Positions 1 through 6,017 of a stretch of 7,554 bases of DNA are shown in pieces. The translations under genes and the position numbers were made by a program. The stretch lies in assembly GCA_043742955.1 (NCBI GenBank), contig JAYTXL010000450.1, positions 1-7,554 on the forward strand, given 5' to 3'. The number at the start of each line of letters is the position of its first letter. The first letter of the stretch is position 1. This DNA is from JAYTXL01 sp043742955. Lineage in GTDB: Bacteria; Verrucomicrobiota; Verrucomicrobiia; Limisphaerales; JAYTXL01. The notes under the pieces were generated by a model. It ran no database searches. It was not told the DNA's origin and worked only from the letters and a program-made list of their open reading frames with translations.

Positions 1-118
1 CAACCCGCCCCTGAAAATGGTCCGGGTCGATAGCTCCTGGTCCTTCATGTCCCGCGGGCCCTTCACCAATTCCGTCACCACCTTCCGCAGCCCGTAGCCG
101 CAAAAGCGCGATTTAAAA

Positions 119-144
119 ACGGATGGGCACGGATCAACCTGGAT
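119..144. repeat. Spaced GGAT units, possible dispersed repeat
   Basis: Three similar units occur at near-helical spacing: ACGGAT at 119-124, ACGGAT at 129-134 and TGGAT at 140-144. The complement reads as ATCCGTG-like words. Short intergenic sequences of this ATCCGTG style are, from memory, scattered through some environmental bacterial genomes. Only the spacing and unit similarity are visible here; membership of a dispersed family is inference. Confidence 0.3.
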
Positions 145-176
145 AACTACAGGCGGTTCAAGCAGAACCCGGCCGG

Positions 177-213
177 CGTCTCTCCTCCTTTTGGGGGGGT
201 GGAGAGGGAGACG
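177..213. repeat. Long imperfect hairpin, REP-like
   Basis: The arms 177-188 and 201-213 pair over 12 base pairs, with one G-U pair (183/207) and one bulged A at 205, around a 12-base loop that contains seven consecutive G. The outer six pairs, 177-182 with 208-213, are perfect. No T-run follows on either strand, so it is not a standard intrinsic terminator. Its position about 90 bases past the stop of the oxidoreductase gene, and its pyrimidine-rich/purine-rich arms, suggest a repetitive extragenic palindrome or an mRNA 3'-end stabiliser. Confidence 0.45.
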
Positions 214-269
214 AGGCGCGCTCCAGTGCTCGAAGCAAATTCTTTACCGAACGCAACTGGTGTCCCGCC

Positions 270-288
270 GGAGGGTTGGCCGCCCTCC
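270..288 (-). terminator. GC-rich hairpin just after the oxidoreductase stop
   Basis: A perfect 6-bp stem (270-275 with 283-288) encloses a 7-base loop and begins 14 bases downstream of the stop codon at 303-305 on the minus strand. The position suits transcription termination or 3'-end protection for the DUF1080/oxidoreductase operon. There is no T-tract after it, so an intrinsic terminator is only weakly supported. Confidence 0.35.
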
Positions 289-302
289 CCCCAGACTGCC
301 GC

Positions 303-1592
303 TCAAATCTTCCAGCCGGTCTGGTAATGATGCTGGATGAACTGGTCAGCCTCCGGGCAGTTGGTGGCGCGCAGTTTCTTGGCATCCCAAACCAGTTTCT
401 TGCCGATGCGGAAGGCGACATTTCCAAGCAGCACCGCCTCGGTGAGGGCGCCGGAGTAGTCAAAATTGCACGTCGTCATCGTGCCGGTTTTGCAGGCTTC
501 AATCCATTCGTTGTGGTGCCCGATGGAATCCTTGATGGATGGCTGAGGGCGGGTGAAGCCGGCGAAATCCTTTTCCGGCAGCAAGACATGCTTGTCGTAA
601 TCGGCGAGCAACATCCCCTTGTCACCGACGAATAAGACACCGCTGCCCCATTGCGGCAGTTTGCCCTCGGCGAGTTGGGTGGGACGTTTGCCACCGTGAT
701 ACCAGGTGAGTTTCACCGGCGGCTTCTCACCGCGAGCGGGATATTCGTAGCGGACGATCTGCCAGTGCGGCGTGCTGTCCGGATGCACCGCCGGGCCTTC
801 CGCCTCCACGGTCAGCGGATGGCGCAAGTCGAGCGCCCAATGCGGCAAATCCATGTAATGACAGCCCAAATCCGCCAGCGTGCCGCCACCGAACGCCCAC
901 CACTCACGCCAATAGAACGGCACGTAGGCCGGGCTATAAGGCTGCGGCTCCACGGGACCGAGCCAGAGATCATAATGGATATGCGCCGGCACCGGCGGCG
1001 TTTCCTTTGGTCGTTGCTTGTTGCCAAAGCCGCCACCGACCCACACATGCACCTCGCGCACGGTGCCAAGGGCGCGGCTTTGAATCAGTTCCACGACGCG
1101 CCGATAATTGCTACCGGCATGAATCTGGGTTCCGATTTGTGTGATGCGCTTTTCCTTGCGGGCCGTCTCGGCGACAATCCGGGCCTCCGAAACGGTGCGG
1201 GCCAGGGGCTTTTCGCAATAGACGTGCCGACCCGACTTTAACGCCGCCACGGTGGCCACGGCATGCGTGTGGTCAGGGGTGGCGACGACCACGGCATCCA
1301 GGTCATTGCGATCCAGCAACTGCCGAAAATCATTGTACGTTTTCGCCGCCGGAAAATTCTTCGCGGCGGCGGCGAGGTAATGGTCATCGATGTCACACAG
1401 GGCCACGATATTCTGGCTGGCGACATTCGTAAGGTCGTAATTTCCCTGATTGGCCACGCCGATGACCCCGATGTTCAGCTTGTCATTCGGGGAGAGTTTG
1501 CGCGGCGCGGCCTGGCCGGGGGTGAGCCACAGGCCGGCGGACGCGAGAGCTGAGGTTTGCAGGAATCTCCGGCGTGTTTGGGCGGTGTTCAT
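303..1592 (-). CDS. Tat-exported Gfo/Idh/MocA family oxidoreductase
   Basis: A 429-residue NAD(P)-dependent oxidoreductase of the Gfo/Idh/MocA family, which acts on sugars and sugar derivatives. Residues 6-12 form a twin-arginine signal (TRRRFLQ) followed by a hydrophobic stretch to about residue 23, so the folded, cofactor-loaded enzyme is predicted to be exported by Tat. The Rossmann domain starts at about residue 40, with the nucleotide loop at 42-50 and an acidic end of strand 2 near D68/D70. The family EKP motif is at 127-129 (K128 catalytic-type). The C-terminal substrate domain carries the GGGTLADLGCHYMD motif at 235-248 with H245 and D248. The middle glycine of GxGxxG is alanine (A47), which is slightly atypical. 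The gene starts 26 bp after the DUF1080 gene, so the two are probably co-transcribed. No strong Shine-Dalgarno sequence is visible; the start is fixed by the Tat signal. The exact substrate cannot be named. Confidence 0.93.
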   Translation of the reverse strand: MNTAQTRRRFLQTSALASAGLWLTPGQAAPRKLSPNDKLNIGVIGVANQGNYDLTNVASQNIVALCDIDDHYLAAAAKNFPAAKTYNDFRQLLDRNDLDAVVVATPDHTHAVATVAALKSGRHVYCEKPLARTVSEARIVAETARKEKRITQIGTQIHAGSNYRRVVELIQSRALGTVREVHVWVGGGFGNKQRPKETPPVPAHIHYDLWLGPVEPQPYSPAYVPFYWREWWAFGGGTLADLGCHYMDLPHWALDLRHPLTVEAEGPAVHPDSTPHWQIVRYEYPARGEKPPVKLTWYHGGKRPTQLAEGKLPQWGSGVLFVGDKGMLLADYDKHVLLPEKDFAGFTRPQPSIKDSIGHHNEWIEACKTGTMTTCNFDYSGALTEAVLLGNVAFRIGKKLVWDAKKLRATNCPEADQFIQHHYQTGWKI

Positions 1593-1618
1593 AAGTCAGG
1601 GCTCTGGGGGAGACCGGC

Positions 1619-2938
1619 CTATTTTCCAATCAGCTCGCGAACATAAATATTCTTAAACCACAGTCGATCGCCGTGGTTTTGCAGTTCGATCTGACCGGTC
1701 GGGAAGATGGGCTGGGAACGGTCCCAGAAATTCTCCAGGGTCACGTTGTTGACCACCATCTCGCCGTTGAGGAAAACATGGACCTTTTCGCCCGTCATCA
1801 CGATGCGAAAGCGGTTCCATTCGCCGATGGGCTGGTCGGCGACCTGGAGCGGACCGCTGGGATTTTTCTGGTTATTATAGAGACCGCCGGAGCCCTGCCC
1901 GTTCGGGTTTGGTCCCTTGTTACCCGGATCCCAAATCTGCACCTGCGGATTGCCGCGCAGATAAATGCCACTGTCTCCGTGCGCGGTGATTTTCCAATCG
2001 ACATACATTTCAAAATCGCTGTAGTCCTTTTGCGTGGCGAGGCTGCGGCCCTTGCCGTCGAAGGCGATCTCGCCATTCTCCACGCGCCAGTGGGCCTTCA
2101 TGTCCAGGTCGGCCGCATTCTGCAGCTCGAGCCGGTCCGCCCCGGCGAGCGCGGCGCGTTTGATGGGATTGTCATTCGGCCCGGCGAGCAGGCCTTTCCA
2201 ATTGGCCAGATCCTGACCATTAAAAAGCGCGGTGAAGCCGGCCGGCGGCGTGTTGTCCTTTTCTTTGACCGGAGATTCCTTGACGCGCAGGTTGCGAAAT
2301 TCGACGTAATCGTTATGACCAAGGAACCCGATGTGACCGCGTTCCCGTAACATTCCGGGGTGGGTCTGGATGGTTTTGGCATCGGTAACATCATTCAAGT
2401 TGGTGTCCACGATGGTGGTGCCGTTCAGCACGACTTTGATGTGGCGCCCGACGGCGATGATCTCTTCCTGGTTCCATTCCCCAACCGGTTTGAGCGCGCC
2501 CCGTTTGGCCGCCACAACGCCATAGACCGACCCGTGGTATTGGTAGGGTTGCAGATTGGCATATTTTTCCGCCGTGTCGTCGAGGACCTGGATTTCCATG
2601 CCCATGTAGGCGGCATCACCTTCGAGCGGCGCGCGAATGCCAATGCCGTTGTTGCTGCCTGGTTCCAGTTTGAACTCAAAACGCAGCGTAAAATCGGCAT
2701 ATTCTTTTTCGGTAAAGAGATTGCCGCCCCCTCCGCGGGCACAATAAATGACCCCGTCCTTCACGCCGTAGCCGTCCCCATGTTTGTTGACGAGTTTCCA
2801 GCCGTTCAGGGTGGTGCCGTCGAACAGGCTGGTGAAGCCGGCTTCCTTGGCCGCCGCTGACGAAGAGGTCATGCTCGCGGAGAAAAGAGTGAGCGCCGCC
2901 GTGGCACACAGGAGAAGTTTGAGTGGATTTGCTTTCAT
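1619..2938 (-). CDS. Secreted protein with two DUF1080 (3-keto-disaccharide hydrolase) domains
   Basis: A 439-residue exported protein with two copies of the DUF1080 domain (Pfam PF06439, now named 3-keto-disaccharide hydrolase), a jelly-roll fold related to concanavalin-like lectins. Residues 1-30 form a Sec signal peptide: a lysine near the start, a hydrophobic core at about 6-20 and an alanine-rich cleavage region near 28-30. Domain 1 spans about 34-221 and domain 2 about 234-436. Each opens with a matching GFTxLFxGxxLxxW block (34-47 and 234-247) and closes with an F[RK]N[LI]xV block; the SGIYLRG stretch at 323-329 is typical of the family. I chose the ATG at 2938 because the signal peptide begins there. 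In-frame ATGs at 2953 and 2998 would add 5 or 20 residues; the one at 2998 has a GGTGA sequence only 3 bases upstream. The gene precedes the oxidoreductase by 26 bp, which supports a shared role in keto-sugar metabolism outside the cytoplasm. Carbohydrate binding rather than hydrolysis by one domain is possible. Confidence 0.9.
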   Translation of the reverse strand: MKANPLKLLLCATAALTLFSASMTSSSAAAKEAGFTSLFDGTTLNGWKLVNKHGDGYGVKDGVIYCARGGGGNLFTEKEYADFTLRFEFKLEPGSNNGIGIRAPLEGDAAYMGMEIQVLDDTAEKYANLQPYQYHGSVYGVVAAKRGALKPVGEWNQEEIIAVGRHIKVVLNGTTIVDTNLNDVTDAKTIQTHPGMLRERGHIGFLGHNDYVEFRNLRVKESPVKEKDNTPPAGFTALFNGQDLANWKGLLAGPNDNPIKRAALAGADRLELQNAADLDMKAHWRVENGEIAFDGKGRSLATQKDYSDFEMYVDWKITAHGDSGIYLRGNPQVQIWDPGNKGPNPNGQGSGGLYNNQKNPSGPLQVADQPIGEWNRFRIVMTGEKVHVFLNGEMVVNNVTLENFWDRSQPIFPTGQIELQNHGDRLWFKNIYVRELIGK

Positions 2939-3052
2939 AGAATTGTGGGTCATGACCGGTTTATACCCAACCCGGTTGGCAAAGGAAGGTTTTTCCATTG
3001 TTCACCCCGGTCCACCCGGGCCGCCCCGGCACCAGCCACCCCGGGGAACTGA
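2939..3052 (-). promoter_or_regulatory. Candidate control region before the DUF1080/oxidoreductase pair
   Basis: This gap separates the third receiver-hydrolase gene from the DUF1080 gene. It contains a perfect 13-base palindrome at 2967-2979 (CCAACC, one central base, GGTTGG) and, 1 base downstream on the minus strand, a TATAAA hexamer (complement of 2960-2965) that could act as a -10 element. No well-spaced -35 was found. The part nearer the upstream gene is very GC-rich, with nested inverted repeats: CCGGG/CCCGG at 3016-3020 and 3025-3029, inside CCCCGG/CCGGGG at 3005-3010 and 3041-3046. These could form a folded leader or an RNA end, but no T-tract follows. Promoter or operator function is inference. 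Confidence 0.3.
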
Positions 3053-4438
3053 TTAGCGAACCGGTTCCACAATCGGGGTCAACACAATCTCCACCCCCTC
3101 CCGCGCGGCCTCGACGGGCAGCGTGTCGCCGTGCATGGTGACAAGATCGCGCGCCCAGTTTACCATGCGGGTGATTTGCTCGTCACTGTGGTTGGGGTCG
3201 TGGTGAAAGAGAAATAATTGCTTCACGCCGGCAATCAGCGCCAGCGTTACCACGTCATCCAGACACCCATGTCCCCAGCCAACGTGCTTTTGGTATTCGG
3301 CGTCGTCGTATTGGGAATCGATGATGAGCACGTCCGCGTCCCGGATGAATTCAATGAGCTTTTGATCCTGCGCGCGGGCGTAAGCGAGCGACGCCGCGGT
3401 AACTTCGCCGGTGCCCTGGCCACGCAAGCGCTGGTAGGGCTCATTGTCGGGTAGGAACACGATGGAGCCCTTGCTGGTATTGATCCGATAGCCGACACAG
3501 ATGCCGGGATGGTTGGCGAAGAACGCCTCGATTTCCACCCTACCAATGCAGAACTTGAGCTCGGTCAATTCCTGGATCGTGATGTGTCCGGCCATTTGCT
3601 GCATGGTGACCGGGAAATAAGGGCTCTCCATCTGCGATGCCAGCACGGTTTGCAGGCCTTCGCGGGAACCCTCAAAACCAAGGATATGGATCCGGTTGCG
3701 CGGGTTGTAAGCGGGAATGAAAAAAGGAAAACCGTGAATGTGATCCCAATGGGTATGCGTGATGAGCAGCGTCACCTGGATGGGCTGGTTTTGAAATTCC
3801 GTGACCAGGCTTTGGCCCAATGTTCGAAGGCCCGAACCGGCATCGAGAATCAGGATTTCCCCGTCCGCCCTTACCTCCACGCAGGTGGTGTTGCCGCCAT
3901 AGTGAACCGTGGCGGGCCCCGGGGTCGGAATGGAACCACGCACCCCCCAAAATTTGATGGTGGTCGGCGGACCGGCGGGATCGAGATCCGGTCTTTCGCC
4001 ACCCGCGCGAACCAAACTGGCAGCGGAGGCCGGCTCAACGGGGATGCGAGCCGGGATAGGAGCGCGTTGGTAACCGACCTCCGTGAGTCGCGCCAACAAC
4101 TGGAGCAATTCACCCTCCACCACCGGCTTGACCAGGTATTCATCCGCCCCCGCTTCCAGCGCCGTAAGCCGGTCGCCGGGGTAGCCGCGGCCGCTGGAGA
4201 TAATTATCTTGGGCTGTTCCGCTGCGGGGAACTTGCGGATGATCCGGCAGAGGCGGAAGCCGTTGCAGCGCGGCATGAGCAAATCGCAGATGACAATGGC
4301 GGGCTGGTGAATCTGGATGAAGCCCAGACCCAGGTCGCCATTGGCGGCTTCCACCACCTGCCAGCGCTCCCGGATGAGCCAGTCCGCGAGCAGAGAGCGA
4401 AAAGCCGGATCCTCATCGATCAACAAAACGGTTTTCAT
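3053..4438 (-). CDS. Receiver-metallo-beta-lactamase fold fusion protein, copy 3
   Basis: A 461-residue cytoplasmic protein that joins a CheY-like receiver (about 1-118) to a metallo-beta-lactamase-fold hydrolase (about 160-455) through a Pro/Ala-rich linker (about 122-158). The receiver has D8/E9 for magnesium binding, phospho-acceptor D52, S82 and K104. The hydrolase has the opening WGVRGSIPTPG block (164-174), YGGNTTC (180-186), LDAGSG (198-203) and the metal motif HTHWDH (228-233). Further ligand candidates are H310 (NHPG), D331 (PDNE) and H412 (FHHDP). H390 in GWGHG aligns with the GHST histidine that is catalytic in RNase Z. The fold most resembles the PhnP/RNase Z-like phosphodiesterase group; the substrate is unknown. 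It is the most diverged of the three, with Glu for the second acidic-pocket Asp and GHGC where the others have GHSC or GHAC. It starts 118 bp after copy 2, and that gap holds only a weak 5-bp hairpin (4457-4473). No DNA-binding or kinase domain is present. Confidence 0.9.
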   Translation of the reverse strand: MKTVLLIDEDPAFRSLLADWLIRERWQVVEAANGDLGLGFIQIHQPAIVICDLLMPRCNGFRLCRIIRKFPAAEQPKIIISSGRGYPGDRLTALEAGADEYLVKPVVEGELLQLLARLTEVGYQRAPIPARIPVEPASAASLVRAGGERPDLDPAGPPTTIKFWGVRGSIPTPGPATVHYGGNTTCVEVRADGEILILDAGSGLRTLGQSLVTEFQNQPIQVTLLITHTHWDHIHGFPFFIPAYNPRNRIHILGFEGSREGLQTVLASQMESPYFPVTMQQMAGHITIQELTELKFCIGRVEIEAFFANHPGICVGYRINTSKGSIVFLPDNEPYQRLRGQGTGEVTAASLAYARAQDQKLIEFIRDADVLIIDSQYDDAEYQKHVGWGHGCLDDVVTLALIAGVKQLFLFHHDPNHSDEQITRMVNWARDLVTMHGDTLPVEAAREGVEIVLTPIVEPVR

Positions 4439-4556
4439 GTCTGCCAGCCAGCATCATTCCGCTTTGATCGGAAAAGACAAGGCCGGATGCGCTGCAAGTG
4501 AAGAAGTAATGGGTTGACAGAATTTGCCGGAACCCAAGCAACCCGGTGCCAGCGGA

Positions 4557-5897
4557 TTACCCAACCAACCCGGTCGCCGGCTGGAGGACATGCTCCCAAC
4601 CCTCGCGCGCGGCGTCGACCGCCAGAGCGCCGCCTTCCGCCGCGACCAGACTGCGGGCATGCACCACCATGCTGGCGATCTTTTCATCATTGTGGGCCGG
4701 GTCGTGGTGGAAGAGGTAGAGGTGCTTGATTTGCGCACTCAGGGCAAAGGCGACTGAATCATCCACGCAACTGTGGCCCCAACCCGCTTTGGAAGGGTAT
4801 TCCAGCACGTCGTATTGCGAATCCATGATCAATACATCCGCGCCCCGCGCGAACTCGATCAATTCCTGGTCACGTTTCCGGGCATAATTGAGCGCGGCTT
4901 TGGGATCGCCCTTGGCCTCGGCCAGCATGACCGATTTCATCCGATAGTACGATTCGTTGTCGGGCATGTACACAACCGACCCCGCCTGACAGGTAATCCG
5001 GTAGCCCACGCAAACGCCGGGATGATTCACGAACGCGGCGCGGACCGTGATATCCTCGATCTTGAACTCCATCTCTTTCAGTTCATGGAAGGTTATATTC
5101 CCCTGCATCTGCCCCAGGCTGATGGGGAAATAGGAGCTCTCCATCTGGCCCGCCAGCGTGGCTTCCAGCCCCACGCGCGAGCCTTCGTAACCCAGGATAC
5201 GGAGAACATTCTTGGGATTGTATGCCGGCGGAAAAAAAGGAAATCCCTGAATATGATCCCAGTGGGTATGAGTGATCAACAAGGTCAAGCTGATGGGCTG
5301 ATCCTTGAACTCCGCCACCAAGGCCAGTCCCAGCAGACGGATTCCCGTGCCCGCATCCAACACGATGATCTCTCCGTTAACCCGTAATTCCACACACGAG
5401 GTATTGCCGCCATAGGCGACGGTGCCGGCACCAGGGGTGGGGATGGAACCGCGAACCCCCCAAAACCGCAGCCGACATGAACGATCCCCCGGCAACTCGG
5501 CCCGGCTTTCCCCCACCGAACCCCCCGGGGGCATCGCCGACTCGAACCGTTCCAAAATTTCCATCAAGTCCCGCGTATTGATGGGCTTCTCCAGATATTC
5601 ATTGGCCCCGGCTTCCAGCGCGTTCTTACGATCGAAAGAATAACCCCGCCCGGTCGTGATCAAAATTTTGGTGTGATCCAACTCGCGACGCTCGCGAATG
5701 GCGCGACAGGTTTGAAATCCGTTGAATCGCGGCATCAGCAGGTCGCATATGACAACGGATGGCCGATGCAAATGAGCCAGCTCCACTCCAATGGCCCCAT
5801 CGGCGGCTTGCAAGACCCGCCAACCGGCCGCTTCCAGCAACTGAGCCAGCAGGGCACGGAAATCCGGCTCGTCATCAATCACCAAAAGGGTTTTCAT
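4557..5897 (-). CDS. Receiver-metallo-beta-lactamase fold fusion protein, copy 2
   Basis: A 446-residue paralogue of the genes on both sides. The receiver (about 1-118) has D8/D9, phospho-acceptor D52, T82 and K104. The linker is the shortest of the three, roughly residues 120-142. The hydrolase domain carries WGVRGSIPTPG (146-156), YGGNTSC (162-168), HTHWDH (210-215), H292 (NHPG), D313 (PDNE), H375 (GWGHS) and H397 (FHHDP), so the full metal site and putative general acid/base are kept. I chose the ATG at 5897 because the MKT-L-IDD start then matches the MKT/MNT starts of the paralogues; an in-frame ATG at 5939 would add 14 residues with no counterpart in them. No Shine-Dalgarno sequence is evident at 5897. 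The preceding 120-bp gap contains a terminator-like hairpin and a tandem repeat, so this gene may have its own control. Phosphorylation at D52 probably tunes hydrolase activity or oligomer state, by analogy with CheB-type receiver-enzyme fusions. Confidence 0.9.
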   Translation of the reverse strand: MKTLLVIDDEPDFRALLAQLLEAAGWRVLQAADGAIGVELAHLHRPSVVICDLLMPRFNGFQTCRAIRERRELDHTKILITTGRGYSFDRKNALEAGANEYLEKPINTRDLMEILERFESAMPPGGSVGESRAELPGDRSCRLRFWGVRGSIPTPGAGTVAYGGNTSCVELRVNGEIIVLDAGTGIRLLGLALVAEFKDQPISLTLLITHTHWDHIQGFPFFPPAYNPKNVLRILGYEGSRVGLEATLAGQMESSYFPISLGQMQGNITFHELKEMEFKIEDITVRAAFVNHPGVCVGYRITCQAGSVVYMPDNESYYRMKSVMLAEAKGDPKAALNYARKRDQELIEFARGADVLIMDSQYDVLEYPSKAGWGHSCVDDSVAFALSAQIKHLYLFHHDPAHNDEKIASMVVHARSLVAAEGGALAVDAAREGWEHVLQPATGLVG

Positions 5898-5940
5898 TGG
5901 AAACGAGATGGAGTTTGAACATTGGGCGGATAAAGACAAG

Positions 5941-5983
5941 CCGTATCGGAGGCCGTATCGGAGGGTGGCGTATCGTCGGAAGG
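5941..5983. repeat. Short tandem repeat in the gap between copies 1 and 2
   Basis: Two perfect 12-base units, CCGTATCGGAGG, lie head to tail at 5941-5952 and 5953-5964. A degenerate third unit, sharing CGTATCG and CGGA, follows at about 5967-5983. The repeat sits between the terminator-like hairpin after copy 1 and the start of copy 2, that is, in the 5' leader or promoter area of copy 2. It could be a set of binding sites or simple slippage-derived sequence. Confidence 0.6.
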
Positions 5984-5987
5984 GCGT

Positions 5988-6008
5988 AAAAAGCCTGCGG
6001 CCAGCAGG
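5988..6008 (-). terminator. Terminator-like hairpin with T-run after copy 1
   Basis: On the minus strand, 9 bases after the copy 1 stop codon (6018-6020), a perfect GC-rich 5-bp stem CCTGC/GCAGG (6004-6008 with 5994-5998) with a 5-base loop is followed by C and then five T (5988-5992). The layout is that of an intrinsic terminator. The short stem suggests partial read-through into copy 2. It is the only hairpin with a following T-run that I found among the gaps of this window. Confidence 0.5.
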
Positions 6009-6017
6009 AATTCATGT

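Larger units (their letters stand above)
1..302. other. Left-edge region without a recognised gene
   Basis: This stretch lies beyond the stop codon of the oxidoreductase gene. It contains a run of spaced GGAT units, a strong imperfect hairpin and a shorter perfect hairpin, each listed separately. Both strands have open stretches near the window edge. On the plus strand a frame from base 2 stops with TAG at 95-97. On the minus strand a frame runs from about 240 to the window edge, with its first in-frame ATG only at 48. Neither translation resembles a family I recognise, and neither has a convincing start with a ribosome binding site inside the window. One could be the end of a gene lying mostly outside, but I do not call it. 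Confidence 0.5.

Noticed and set aside
2..97. A plus-strand frame open from the window edge to TAG at 95-97, possibly the end of a convergent gene
   Set aside because: Only 31 codons are visible, the opposite strand is open over the same bases, and the translation is not recognisable, so no gene call is justified.
158..463. A 101-residue minus-strand open frame that overlaps the 3' end of the oxidoreductase gene
   Set aside because: It lies out of frame over the well-supported oxidoreductase, is rich in Pro, Ser and Arg as expected of a shadow frame in GC-rich DNA, and shows no family resemblance.
4457..4473. A 5-bp inverted repeat TTCCG/CGGAA upstream of copy 3
   Set aside because: The stem is short with a 7-base loop and no T-run; it is within what chance would give and has no further support.
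3509..4501. A 330-residue plus-strand open frame opposite receiver-hydrolase copy 3
   Set aside because: It is fully antisense to a gene with clear domains; its translation has no recognisable motif and similar antisense frames lie opposite copies 1 and 2, as expected from shared codon bias.
4540..4574. Two AACCCGGT words (4540-4547, 4567-4574) matching part of the palindrome at 2967-2979
   Set aside because: The second lies within the copy 2 coding region and neither forms the full palindrome, so a shared operator is not supported.
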